DNA of 64,000 bases from Ceratobasidium sp. AG-K (GCA_037039685.1 JAWNGF010000002.1:5394001-5458000), one strand, 5' to 3'. Shown: positions 11,301 to 22,648, counted from the first letter of the stretch. The notes: generated by a model from the sequence alone, not told the origin. Numbers and translations are program-made.

Positions 11301-11689
11301 GAAAATGATCCAGACACCCGTATCCACTAGTGCCCCGTTACCGTTGGGATTTAGAGCTCTGTCTGAGTACTTACGGGATCTCAAGCTCAGGCCCGACGCG
11401 GAGAGTGGCACCGCGCTCCTTTGCGATACGGATACTTTCCATTATACGCTCGTAGTTCCCCTGAAACATTACATTGTGAGAGTCGCATACTTCAAAATTT
11501 CCTTGACATTATACCTGGAAGTCGAGTGCCCATTGATTCAACGAGCTAAGCCGTTGTGGTCTAGTGGTTAGTACGCCGATCGAGCAAACTAAGGGTAAAT
11601 ATCCCGACCATCTGCATAGAAATGATTATTTAATCGTTGACAAGGCTAGAAGATTGAACTAACGTTGCAACTGTAAATAAATGACCCAT
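8398..11689 (-). CDS. QNS1: Glutamine-dependent NAD(+) synthetase
   Basis: The enzyme makes NAD from nicotinate adenine dinucleotide, ATP and glutamine-derived ammonia. The N-terminal nitrilase-type glutaminase is seen with its Glu ([17 protein letters not shown]), Lys ([14 protein letters not shown]) and Cys ([16 protein letters not shown]) regions; the C-terminal synthetase shows the ATP pyrophosphatase loop [13 protein letters not shown], then [30 protein letters not shown] and [20 protein letters not shown]. The start at 11689 gives a 26-nt first exon (MGHLFTVA) spliced to [11 protein letters not shown]. At least ten introns are needed; one (10866-10913) has GC-AG ends. The stop is at 8398-8400. 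Length is about 700 residues, normal for the eukaryotic enzyme. Head-to-head with argininosuccinate synthase. Confidence 0.95.
10866..10913 (-). other. GC-AG intron in QNS1
   Basis: On the minus strand the donor is CAG/GCAAGT and the acceptor CCCAGTAG, 48 nt apart. Removal joins MIQAITSQ to [11 protein letters not shown] exactly as the family requires. The GCAAGT donor is the classical consensus of the rare GC-AG class spliced by the major spliceosome. Confidence 0.75.
11550..11610 (+). repeat. Degraded tRNA-Glu-like sequence inside QNS1 intron 1
   Basis: Bases 11551-11570 resemble the 5' half of eukaryotic tRNA-Glu, including an A-box-like TGGTCTAGTGG, and 11593-11607 (GGGTAAATATCCCGA) loosely resembles the T arm. 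The acceptor stem does not close and no anticodon arm forms, so this is not a functional tRNA. It lies within the 118-nt first intron of QNS1 (11546-11663), antisense to it. It may be a tRNA pseudogene or the head of a decayed SINE. Confidence 0.45.
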
Positions 11690-11989
11690 TTCAACAGTTA
11701 TGATAGACACAGCCTATCGTCGAAGACCAGAGGACAGGCCTCAAACCGCACAGATCACACGCGCTTACAGCAGATGTCAGTGACGCAAATACAAGCATAA
11801 CCAATCAAATTAGTCTTTATCAAGATGTCAAGATAAGATACAAGTGGTGTGAACAGATAAGAATCCTCACCAAAACAAATTCAACTCCAAATCCGAAGGC
11901 CGATCTACAATTTGATCAACCTTGATCTCAAGTATGACTTGCCTGAAACAATCTCACACTCATCCATCACTCCTGACAGTTTTTTGAAC
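11690..11989. promoter_or_regulatory. Bidirectional promoter region between QNS1 and ASS1
   Basis: Three hundred bases lie between the divergent starts of two biosynthetic genes. The segment is AT-rich and holds no coding frame of note. Shared control is inferred from the arrangement only. Confidence 0.5.
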
Positions 11990-13758
11990 ATGGCATCTCA
12001 GTCTAAAGGTCGTGTCCTGTTGGCATATTCCGGTGGCCTCGGTACGCACGCTTGAGTACGAGCCCATCGCGTTACTAAGACCAGATCGAAGACACCTCAT
12101 GCATACTTGCATGGCTGATCGAGGAAGGTTACGAGGTTTATGCCTTCATGGCTGATGTTGGCCAGGAGGAAGTGCGTATGTTTGACAGAGTGACCTTTCC
12201 CACTCTGACCCATAGGCTAGGATTTTGCTGCCGCAGAGAGGAAAGCACTCGCTGTCGGCGCCAAGAAGTTTTTCCTTGAGGTAAGCTTTTGCTCTTAACA
12301 GCTTGCTTTTTCAGTAGTTCGAGCATATACCCTTAGGATATGAAGCGAGAGTTTGTTACCGAGTTGATATACCCGGCAGTACAAGCCAACTGCATTTACG
12401 AGGTCGGTTAATCCCAACATTCTAAATAGCCTTTTACGATCATTATCCCAATCTTCCAGGGTATATATCTTTTGGGAACCTCGCTCGCACGGCCCGTAAT
12501 TGCTCGCGGAATGATAGCCGTGGCGGACCGTGAAGGATGCGAGTGAGTGATGGCATTGCCTTCGGGTTGATCGAATACCCAACGCTTCAATACCAGCTTT
12601 GTTTCCCACGGCTGTACAGGCAAGGGTAACGACCAGGTCCGATTTGAACTCGCCTTTTACGGGCTTAAGCCCAGCATCAAGGTCGTTGCCCCTTGGAGAA
12701 TCCCTGGTACGTCCTATCGCGGGCTGCAGAATAATAAATCTGTTCAACCGGACCGGAAACAGCTTTCTACCAGCGATTTGCAGGCCGCTCTGCCTTGCTT
12801 GAATATGCCGCACAAAAGAGCATCCCGGTCGCCCAAACAGCTGCTAAGCCTTGGTCAACAGGTAACGACCTCCCATCAGCCAGCCACGGGTAACGCTAAC
12901 ACAAGTCCCCTAGATGAGAACTTGTTCCATATTTCATACGAGGCTGGCATTCTTGAAGACCCAAACACAACGCCGCCGGTCGACATGTGGAAACTTACTG
13001 CCAATCCTGAAGATGCACCATCACAACCGGACCAAATCTCTATTGAGTTCAAGACGGGGCTCCCTGTTAAGGTTACGCACGGCGACAAGACCTACACAGA
13101 CGCCGTCGAGATCTTCCTGGCCCTGAATGCATTGGCCCGTAAACACGGCATTGGTAGGATCGACATCGTTGAGAATCGATTCATTGGCGTCAAGTCTCGT
13201 GGATGCTATGAGTCGCCAGCTGCAACCATTCTTCGCGTCGCCCACATGGATATCGAAGGCTTGACTCTGGACCGAAATGTCCGCGCTCTGCGTGACCAGT
13301 TCGTCACCGTGCAACTGAGTCAAATCCTATACAACGGATACTTCTTCAGCCCGGAGCGTGAGTTCGTCACCGCGTCTATCCCGGCAAGCCAACGCACGGT
13401 CAATGGTACGGTTCGCCTTAAGCTGTACAAAGGCAACGTGATTGTAGAGGGTCGTTACTCAGATGAGGTGAGTGTCAGACTAGCGTTTCTCCGGGTCACT
13501 CATCAATGAACGTTTGTGACTTTGCAGGGATTGTACGACGAGCGTCAATCCTCCATGGACGAGCTTGGAGGATTTGAGCCCACCGATACTACTGGATTCA
13601 TCCAAATTGAGTCGATTCGCATTCGCAAGTAGGTGTAATACACTAGTTTGGGGTTCCTCTGATGGCTGATATACGTATGCGACAGATGGGGTGAGGCCAA
13701 CATTGCCAAGGGCCAAGCCGGCGTTAAGCCGGAGGACGTCTATGGTACCCGCGTTTAA
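11990..13758 (+). CDS. ASS1: Argininosuccinate synthase
   Basis: This enzyme condenses citrulline and aspartate with ATP to argininosuccinate in arginine biosynthesis and the urea cycle; in yeast it is Arg1. The ATP pyrophosphatase loop is split by intron 1 (LLAYSGGLD then TSCILAWLIEEGYEVYAF). Later exons give DVGQEE/DFAAAERKALAVGAKKFFLE, the citrulline/aspartate-binding region (GTSLARPVIARGM, SHGCTGKGNDQVRFEL), the segment [22 protein letters not shown] (written in two overlapping exons) and the C-terminal multimerisation domain ending EDVYGTRV with TAA at 13756-13758. Eight introns remove cleanly with GT-AG ends and no frameshift. About 415 residues, the normal length. Confidence 0.96.
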
Positions 13759-14198
13759 ACGAGCCTATATGCGTAATTGACACAGTCCCATGTACTTTTG
13801 TTGAACGTTAAAAATGAAAATAGCAATTCCGGGCCTGGTTTAGGGTGTACATGGCTTTCATGTGAATGCTCGCGTACCTGGAAATGGGGAACCATGCCTA
13901 AAAGCCCAATCCGTAGCAGACCGGCTCCAAACCGGCTCCAAACGAGATTGTAATGCTCGAATCCTTGAGTTAGTGATCTCCAGAGCAGTGAGTACACAGG
14001 TACATAATTGACGTCATGCGCCACGAGATGGGTGTATGCTATATATATCCAAAACGGTCTTCAGACGAATTACATCTAAGGTACATCTATGCGAAGTTGC
14101 CCCGAACGGCCAGCCGCGGTCTATAACCCCACAAAAAATTAAACAATGCTGATCAGAAAATCGCCGGGCATGTCCAACATCGTCCACGCAAGGAGGAG
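13759..14198. other. Intergenic stretch, 3' regions of two convergent genes
   Basis: About 440 bases lie between the stops of argininosuccinate synthase and the orphan minus-strand gene. I see no gene, RNA or repeat here except a short direct duplication, CCGGCTCCAAA at 13920-13930 repeated immediately after. Confidence 0.5.
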
Positions 14199-14845
14199 CT
14201 ATGGCCCTATGACCTGCAAAAAGTGGCTAACCAGAGCGGGAAGATCGTTCAAGGACATGTCAACATAGCCCTGTCTACGTGTTCCACTGCAAATACACCG
14301 GGCGATGTCAGTGGGGAATGCGTAATTAGCATGTAGTTATGAGACTCGCCTGAATTTCAACGCAATGAATGGCCCTTTCCATGGATACCTGGCCTGAGCT
14401 TTCGTGAGCCGATATATAGATTGGTTTAGCGGACTATTGTCGTTTACGAAAGTTCCTCGGGACCAGAGTTGTATGGGGAACCGGAGATTGTCACCAGCAA
14501 TCTAGAAAATCCAATGTTTCAACTCGGTTTGACACTTGAATGACGTATCAGACTTGCCCCTTGTTCGAGAACAATCTGAGTAGGGTGTTCATCCTGAATG
14601 ACAGCGTTGACCATAGGTTGCCAGGCTAGCGGCCCCCCTGAAGAGTTGTCTACTCTGGCCCGGCAGTCCAGTTGGATTAACTTAGGTCGATCTTCATCTA
14701 CAGGAAATAAGATCCCGATTATACTCTAAATGTAGTGTTAAAACCGGATTGATTAAAGAATTCAGAGAAGGTTTCATACGCATGGCAAGGCGTAAGACGC
14801 ACCTGGCGGGTGTACTGCGCAGTAGCGTTGGAATTCTCGTCACCA
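14199..14845 (-). CDS. Orphan protein, 3' exons supported; 5' end unresolved
   Basis: No known family is recognised. Four exons join in frame on the minus strand: REFQRYCAVHPP, then DEDRPKLIQLDCRARVDNS...AWQPMVNAVIQDEHPTQIV, then IAGDNLRFPIQLWSRGTFV...ARYPWKGPFIALKF, and finally SGTRRQGYVDMSLNDLPALV...VIGP with TAG at 14199-14201. The peptide is hydrophilic with several Trp and Pro and looks like a compact beta-rich domain. Two of the introns (14502-14557 and 14287-14349) need GC donors. Upstream, to about 15120, minus-strand frames encode hydrophobic stretches (IGVVAVSLLGIVVEIIL; VCLVIYYYLYQ), so a membrane-anchored N terminus is possible, but I could not resolve its exons. Confidence 0.5.
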
Positions 14846-15120
14846 GGATCAGAGCCGCCAGATGAAACCGAACGGCAGGACAGCCGGTGTTGATTCCAGT
14901 CTCGTTCAAGATGATCTCGACAACAATACCAAGCAGACTGACAGCGACTACACCTATGTTCGCCAGGGAACGGTTAGTCGCTCCAGCAGCTGTGGAATTA
15001 AACCTTACCAAAGCGCGGTTGGATTCCCGCAAATCTCGCATAGGTGGAGGATTAGGTTTTGCTGCCGAGGGGAAGTGGACGACATTCGTTGGTACAAGTA
15101 GTAATAAATGACAAGACAGA

Positions 15121-16141
15121 CGCGCTAGTCAACAGAACCAGACAGAAACCAGAGGAGAGAGCGACGGGGACATTGGCCACCCGTCGTGTACCTTCGGGCT
15201 TTATATAGTGGCTGACGTTGATTGAATGGCGTACAACGCGCATGTTTATGCTCTGTTCGCCGGAGCCCCGCCGCAATGACCTGTACCTGGGGTGCACATG
15301 TAAGGATATAGATACGGGTCTTGGGTGCACCCTTACGCCTTTGGTCTAGCTATGATCAGCCACTGGGACCAGAAAGAAGACATCCGATGGAAACAGTGAA
15401 TACCGGAGCGAGGGAACTCTAAGGTGACCAGAAATGAATTATCAGATGAAGAATCGACACGGGTCCAGGCTTCAAGAAGCCGTCAAACCTATGGATATCC
15501 AACACGCGAAATTTCGGTGACGCATGCTTCGTTAGCTATAGCAAAAGGGTGCCGCGTGACACCGAGACGAAAATTTACCTTGAGAACACTGAAAGTCTGT
15601 CAATGATTCGGCGTCCGCGGAGGAGCTTAAGGCAGAACCGGCGAGAATGTGGGGAATTTCGGAACCTCACCGATGGAGCTCTGGCCAGTTTCTCCGCTTC
15701 CTCGTGCTGAGCTCGAGGGTGCTCGATTGTAGATGTCATACCCATAACAGGGGATCAACGAGAACCTGTGGGGCCACTTGCGTAACCATATCGTTTCAGT
15801 TCAAGCTCTTCGAAGCTGTACAATGACTACACGATTATTGGTCGCTATAGACATGCTACCTGTTAGGAGTCGTTTGGCAACATCTTTTCAGTGATTGCTT
15901 CCGACACGCCGATCATGGCCAGTACTAATTAAACCCCGGCGTAGGACCATACGTGGAAATGATTCATGGGCTCGACCTTCATGCTAAACACATTAAGCAA
16001 GGCGATCGTCATACACAAAGCCCGAAATGAAATCTAAACTGTGGCCTCGGTTTAAGTTGGGATTTGTCAGCCGGGCATACGCCACCGCTTAATCTTTCTT
16101 GTGGCGCCCCATTCCACAGCCACCACCAACCACCACCAGTC
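15121..16141. other. About 1 kb without a supportable gene
   Basis: Only short open frames of low protein character are present, with no splice-consistent continuation. A hydrophobic minus-strand frame near 15060-15200 might belong to the 5' end of the orphan gene to the left. The right end should contain the promoter of the PHF5A gene. Confidence 0.4.
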
Positions 16142-16769
16142 ATGTCCAAGCATCACCCAGGTACGTGTAATATGGGTAGGAAAAATTAAAGGAAAGTTAC
16201 TAAAATCGTTATAGACCTGATTATGTGTCGACGACAAGTCGGTATTGGTAAGTACACGTGGGCAATGAGTGTATCACCAAACTCACGCCAAGTCAGCCAT
16301 AGGTCGCTTGTGCGAGAAATGTGACGGAAAATGGTAAGGGGATTCGGTCTGGTCGTAGCCAACACAGTTTGATTGCACGAAACTAACGGTTTCCCCCAAA
16401 TAGCCCAGTTTGCGACTCGTATGTTCGACCCGAAACGCTAGTGCGCATCTGTGACGAGTGCAACTTTGGCACCTATGGCGGTCGGTGCATCATTTGTGGA
16501 TCTCCAGGTACGCGGTCCTCAGCTGCCAGTTTATTGGAGAATGTAACCACGTTCAACGTGTTGCTAGGAATTTCCGACGCGTACTACTGCGCCGAGTGCA
16601 CGCGACTTGAAAAAGACCGCGATGGTTGTCCCAAGATTGTCAACCTGGGTGCCAGTAGAACGGACCTGTTCTACGAGAGGCGTCGCCTAGGTCAGTTTAG
16701 GGTTTTCACTACCGCTTCTTTGGTGTTTCTAACTCTCATTTGGCCTTGAAAGGATTCAAGAAGGGCTAG
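16142..16769 (+). CDS. RDS3: Pre-mRNA splicing factor PHF5A / Rds3 (SF3b subunit)
   Basis: PHF5A/Rds3 is a small zinc-knuckle protein of the SF3b complex in U2 snRNP that helps shape the branch-point adenosine pocket. After removing five or six short introns the exons read [49 protein letters not shown] and so on, then [39 protein letters not shown] and the tail LGFKKG with TAG at 16767-16769. All CxxC zinc ligands of this extremely conserved protein are present and about 110 residues result, the family length. Introns are canonical GT-AG and interrupt the gene roughly every 40-100 coding bases. The signature FKKG replaces the usual FKKR end. Confidence 0.97.
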
Positions 16770-17067
16770 GTATCTATTTCATACATGTAAAAGACGATTT
16801 AGGACCGAATACAGGATTTTGTCATGTTTTTGCCCGATATGCCAACGGATCAACGCCCTTTGGGCAACACTATATGTGAACACCAAAGCGCTCGGCAGGA
16901 TCCTTCGCTTCCATATCGCCTCTCCCATACAGCAACCTCAGGCATGATAGACCTCGTGCGGCCATATAGGAGGTGGCGTGCTCACGTTGAGGTCGGTGAT
17001 TGCACCAATTAATTGCGTATCGACCTGTACAATAATAGGTCAGTCACCCATTCCACAAACAAACGCC

Positions 17068-20000
17068 TTAACACGCCTTTGATTTGAACACCGCAAAGAT
17101 GTGCGTTGGGTCGTGCCCGCCAATCGATTCACACTCGTCGCAATAGTCTTTGCCACAGGTGATGCATCGAAACCATTCGCCCAAAATGTGCGAGCTACAT
17201 AGGTCGCATAGGGCGTTTGCGTGGCGTAGGTCCTGTAGGTACGCTTGTCAAATGAAAATATTAGACTTTGAACAAGCGTAACTGAAATGAGCAGCCCACC
17301 TCGTGGTTCCGGCCCCCGGTAGCTACCCCCGGCCGGCTCGCTGTAGCTGTGAATGAAAAACATAGGTTGGTTCTCTAACTCGGTAAACAAACCAAAGTCG
17401 GACTTACACCACGGGAATAACTGGATATGGGCTTTCGATAGGCCGGTCGACTGGCCGAGGGAGTTTCAGGAACACATGATATGGATCATGAATCAAATGT
17501 GACTTCTGCTCGCACTGGAAACACTACAAAAACAAACACTCGGCCGTTAGTAATTGATATACTGTTAACCAATAGACGTCTGCACGGATCGCTCCTGTGA
17601 CAGACCAGGTGCATGGCGTGGGGGAGCACAAGCAAATCAGAATATGAGACAAGTACGTACCAAGTTATAGGATGTGGGTAGTGAGGGACAAGTCGCACAT
17701 TGGTATCGTACGCCCCTAATAGACTGCGCAACAAATATTACAACCGAAAGCCACGCGATTATACCCGAGAATAAAGGTAACATCAATAACGCTCGGCTAC
17801 ACCCTAGGCCTAAAGTGAACTTACGACATTGCACCCTTTGCACAAAATATGATGATCCATGATGATCTCCTTGACCGACGTACCAAGAACTGTTTGAGCC
17901 TGATTCGAACCCGTCGAGTTTGCCCTTGGACGTTGGACACCGAGCGCAGGGCCGTCGCGAGAGTCCCACAGATCGAGCGCGCGCCTACTCGCATCGTTGA
18001 CCTCTCGGTTGTCGAGTGGGTATGGGATCTGCAGGGACCAGCGCCGTCAGCGAGCGGCACTACAGGGTATATCGGCAGAGTAACGTGGGAATTGGGGGTG
18101 ACCAAGAAATCGGGCAACGAAGCGCAAACGCCTCTAGTATAGAGGCAAAACCTACGGCCCGATGGTCCCTACACGTTGTCTAGGCCGCCACCTGCCATAG
18201 CGTATACGGGGCCGCTCCAGTACAGTCCACGTTTTCGCCTCCCCGGCTTGACCCTTCCTCGATCAATCACTGCGAAAGCTGATCGATATCCGATGGGTTT
18301 TGACCCATCCTGATATGTTCCTTTCAGAAAAAACAAAAGAGGGCAATGCACTCCGTTCCCCAGCACATCCCGCCATGCCAGCTGAGACTGAATTCCGCCT
18401 AGTCGTTTTGCAATGAATTCGCCACGTTGTCCGCACAACAGGCAAGCTCCGCTCGACCGCACGAGACTCGTTATGGCCCCCGTTGTCCATCTTGCATATG
18501 TTTTTCTCCGTGCTCAATCTGGAGAGCAAGCGTGCTGTCCTTTCAGCCCAATCATCCAGCCATCCTTCAACAGATAGAGCTCCCCGTTCATCCCGCCCAT
18601 GCGTAAAATAGCATATAGACGTCCGTATCCTTTCAACTCACCTTGATCATAATATGTGACGATTCATGGTCCCCCTCTGGCGGTGCGAGCCCTGCCGACT
18701 CGCAGTTGGCACAAATATCTACGCTGGGACAAACGGCGCAGTGAAATCGTGCGCCGATAATGATCTGGAGGCAGCTAGGGAAGGAACGTGTGAGTACAAG
18801 ATTTCGAGTTCAACTAGATTTGAGTGAGAACCAAGTTGTCCAACGCTAGCCTGGTTAGTTTAGCGCGAGTAAAACAGAACACCACACCACGCGCGGCCTT
18901 TGGCGTGTGAATGGGTCAGACGAAATAATTGCGTTGGTATGTATGCGGACCAATGACCAAGCATGGTAAAGCCTCGCCCGGGCCCGTAACTTCACGCAAC
19001 AACCCTGACCTGACTATATGGCGCCGGTAGTGCCCGATACCCCCACGCACCCCGTCGGCGGCCGTTCCAACACGGGCAGCGCACTAGCCTTTCCTCGACT
19101 GAGCAACACATTGCCCTCACCAAAAACGGCAAATGCAGTCTCATCAAATGCAATCATGCTCGACGCAGCCAGTGGCTCGCTGATCAAGCTCTAAAGCAGT
19201 TTGCTAAACCACCGCATACTCCATCCTCCGGTCGCCCGATCAATGATCGATTACCGCGAAGCATAACGCCCGAACGCAGGAGTCCTGTCAGATGGATTTC
19301 CGTGCTGCGTCAAGCATGTCATCGTTTGACACTAGCGAGTCATTCGACTGAAACCGCAGCAAGCTCAGAGTATCCACGCGACCATCCCGTTTTGAACCCG
19401 ATTATGCGCGCGCATCCTTCAGCCGGCACCCCAAATGCCTAGGGAAATCCAACCAACCACCAGCGATCCCGACGCAGCGGAACCTCATAAATGGCCCGGG
19501 ACCGCCGGAGCCAACCCCAATCCACCACCACATCAAGAAAGAACTAGAAGAAATTGCCACTCACTGCGAACACAGTACCCCTTGATGCTGCATCGCTACA
19601 ACACATCGAGACGTTAGCGCTTGAATTTCTCGAAGTTTCTCCTGTCCCCCGCAGCCATGACGCAACTCAGTGAGCGATCGACTGTCGAAGGGTGTTTAAA
19701 CGACATGCGATACTCGCTGGCGGTACGACTCTTCCGAGTCTTGCGTCATGCCCTCTTCCCCCCGTTTCCCATTGGAGAATTCAGAAGGAAGTACTCACAT
19801 TGGTCTTGCGAATCCACACTAAACCTCGCAACTGGCTGATGTGGTTGGTATTCGCTCGGCTTGCTAACCGGGATGACCAAAAAGGCATGAATCGGATGAA
19901 TATCATGGACTTGGCTGTGTGGGTAGATGGATTGAAATTATACAACCGCGAGCATATGGGATTGAGCGCGTTGATTGGATCGATTTCCAATGAGCATAAG

Positions 20001-22220
20001 CTATCAGAACGCGCAATTGCCTAAATCGTACGTACGTATAGCACTCGAAGCATAGTGCAAAGTTTGGACACGATGCGCCTACGATACCCGTGCCTCAGTA
20101 ACCAGAGAAGCTGACGGCTAGCTAAGGGAACATACATTTATGCGGTTTGATGTCAACCGTTTTCTTGCAGTGACTACATGCGATCGCAGTGTCTTGCTCT
20201 AAACGTAATAGATAAGAACAGAGAATGAGTAATAGCAACCGGATTGATCCAGTCGAAGCGAGAAAAACAAATGTAATACGCATATACCCGGAATTAGAAA
20301 GTCTGGGAAATCGGCAACTTACCTACATCCTTCCAAGCGCCCAAACTCCAAACCTTCTCGATGTATGCATGACGCTTGCCTGTTCTGCGCTTCTTTCCGC
20401 TTGATATGGTTGTACCGTCTCGGTTGGCGCCTGGGCCTACGCATGGTCAGTTTCACAAAGGTTGCAATAAGGAGTGATTCGCACCTAGGAGTGTCGCGCT
20501 ACTTGCTGACGACAAACTTGCAAGGCTGGCGCTCTCAGCAGCATGGATAACTCCTGCAGTTTCGATACAACCCATACACAGTTCGTACCCCTGTTCCAAA
20601 CCCGAGCTAGATGACGACGATGGAGACGAGGCAGCGGGAGAAGACGGGTGGTGGAAATGCACAGAAGGGGATGTTCGAGTATGAGGGGATTGTGACGTTC
20701 GAGCGTGTGGCGAAGTGCGGTTATGGGGCAAATGTCCGTTGCGTCCGCCATTGGACATTGGGCTCCCGCGGCTGTAATCGTCAGAGTACGTCCACCCAAA
20801 GTTGCTTCCCCTCGAGCCTGCCCCAGATGCTCCAGGTGGGTACGTATGCGCACCATACTCATCCGCAAACGGATCCATTGCTCGTCCCTTGCCCTTGCCT
20901 CCATCAATCACCGTTTGTGGGCTCTCAGGCTGGACGGGACGTGAGGGTTTTTCACCACAAGTCGAACAGACGTACCTGAACGAGTCCAAGACGATTCCAC
21001 ATGCGGAACAGTCTGTCACTCGTTCAGGCGTGTCAGCCCCAGCCGTTTCATCAGTGACGAATTGCAAAACTTCGGGTGGGATACCAGGGTAGTCTGCAGG
21101 GTTAATTCGGCGGGGAGGAAGGGGCGGCGGAGTGATTCCTGTGCTAGACGTCGACGGGCGAGATTGGATCGAACTAGGGTGCGAGGAACTCGATGAGGAA
21201 TGAGTGCTTTGTGCTTTGGGTTGCTGTTGGGAGGCTAGCCAGGCGAGGTTGTGTTGCGATGCTTCGGGATGTTGTGCTGGTGGTGGTGGTAGCAGTTCGG
21301 CTTCGGCGACAGAGTTAGAGGCATCGCTTGTATAGGTGTAATAATAATTTCCTCGCTCATCTCGCTCGAGTGCGAGATCGCCTCCGCGTGAATCTACAGC
21401 AGACAGAGGAGGGTCTGGTTCCGTCTCGGCACCGTCAGACACGGATGGATCAGGCTCAACGCCTAGCCTAGTCCGCATCGCATAGGCATTTTGCTCGCGC
21501 AGCCACTGGGCACCACGTTCGCTGGGTAGAGATGTGGTGGATGTATCAAGCTTCAGCCTCTGGAACACCGCCGCGGCGTCTTCGCCTGGGTCTGTTGTCC
21601 CCGAAAGAGAAAAGTCGTCTGGTATCCCGGCAACTGCTGCGGTGGCGTTGACATTATGCGAGCTTAACGTCACGGCATCCTCTTCTGGGGGAAGTCCAAA
21701 CCCACTTGGGTTGCGTTGCAAGTCGGCTTGGGCCTTTGCTCGTGCACCTGCATATTCCTCGAGAGAAACAAGAGAGGCGGTGTCAGAGAGACTGGGTCCA
21801 TCATAATCGACAGTAACCGTGACTCTCAAGGTGATCTTTCTAGGGCCAGAGGACCTGGACGAGTATGCAGATGCTCCAGAGCTTGGAATATCTTCTCCGA
21901 CCTGAAAGTACGCGACTGCTTCGGTAAGATCGTTGTCCGATGTTATATCCGTAACTTCGGCGTCGTCGTCTGTGTATGATATTGTAAACGAACTAGCCGC
22001 AAGCGAGAAGCACTCTTCAATCTATCCAAATCATAATCAGCCTTGCTTTCGCGTCCAATAGTACCAGACTTACCCTTGCCCGCAGCAGGTCGTAGGTGCA
22101 CGTCTGGGCTGACTGGAACGTAATACGGCGCATGGAACGGTCGAATGTGCACTTTACGACGAGTGGGATGTCCCCTCGCATGGAAGAAAACGACCCATAG
22201 TCTGAATAGGCCGGAGCCAT
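17068..22220 (-). CDS. PB1 and multi-ZZ zinc-finger protein, Nbr1/p62-like (possible selective autophagy receptor)
   Basis: The N terminus (start 22220) is a PB1 domain: basic strand DIPLVVKCTFDRSMRRITF and an acidic OPCA-type motif YTDDDAEVTDITSDND, split by one intron. A long Ser/Pro-rich exon follows (20453-21829). Five ZZ-type zinc fingers can be traced: CSACGIVL...CSTC...ELCMGC; CSHCKKTVDIKPHKC with VHDIHPIHAFLVI; CLQIIIGARFHCAVC...CANCES; ILCKGC...GVRYQCATCPS...CFQCEQ...HDPYHVF; and CDLCSSHILGEWFRCITC...CDECES...HDPTHIF, ending KSKAC with TAA at 17068-17070. PB1 plus repeated ZZ is the layout of Nbr1/p62 cargo receptors; I did not find the FW domain or a certain Atg8-binding motif. Exons between about 18130-18620 and 18790-19790 are unresolved. 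Confidence 0.7.
19018..19640 (+). pseudogene. Degenerate coding relic inside the multi-ZZ gene, opposite strand
   Basis: On the plus strand, codon-like sequence starts with an ATG at 19018 (MAPVVPDTPTHPVGG...) but hits a stop near 19192. It continues in shifted frames through a Pro-rich part and a charged helix (HIKKELEEIATHCEHSTP, then SLQHIETLALEFLEVSP) across more stops and a frame change. The pattern is of a decayed gene, perhaps a retroelement gag-like ORF, but no reverse transcriptase, integrase or terminal repeat was seen nearby. It sits where the minus-strand host gene should have an intron. Confidence 0.35.
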
Positions 22221-22369
22221 ATCTATTCGTCGTCGACTGTGCCGTAGTCCAAAGTGTGATCGCAGTTAGGCTACAGGCTCAGTCATGATGACATAAGCAC
22301 CAAAGAATCGCCCCCATCAAGCGCCGACACCCAGTTTTCAAGCTCCCACGCGAACCACTGCCAATAACC

Positions 22370-22648
22370 ATGAGCGATCCCCCTGAACATAATCCCCATC
22401 CAACGAAGCTTACGCCCATATCAAAACGGAGTTATTTCCCGTCCGACCCAAGTGTGCTTAGCGCTGCGGAGTCATCCCACCAACGAGACACTGCCGTTTG
22501 CAGCCAACTCGTCTTGTTGTTTTCAGCCACCTCTTATGTCACGGCATCAAGGTTAACACTTCAGGTCAACGGTATCACTGCCTTAGTTCGTGCAATTCCT
22601 TCAATAGGCGAAGGTGTCAAATCAACCAACCAGATTCTATGGGAATGA
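22370..22648 (+). CDS. Hypothetical small protein, divergent from the multi-ZZ gene
   Basis: An ATG at 22370 opens 92 codons, starting MSDPPEHNPHPTKLTPISKR and ending NQILWE before the stop. It begins 150 bp from the divergent multi-ZZ gene start, the same spacing as real gene pairs in this window. I recognise no family, membrane segment or motif. It could be the first exon of a longer gene or a chance frame. Confidence 0.3.
   Translation: MSDPPEHNPHPTKLTPISKRSYFPSDPSVLSAAESSHQRDTAVCSQLVLLFSATSYVTASRLTLQVNGITALVRAIPSIGEGVKSTNQILWE

Noticed and set aside
11550..11618. Functional tRNA-Glu gene
   Set aside because: The A-box half is good but the anticodon arm, T arm and acceptor stem do not form; only a relic is supported.
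17880..17915. B-box-like GGTTCGAATC on the minus strand suggesting a tRNA
   Set aside because: It lies inside a coding exon of the multi-ZZ gene, and no cloverleaf can be drawn around it.
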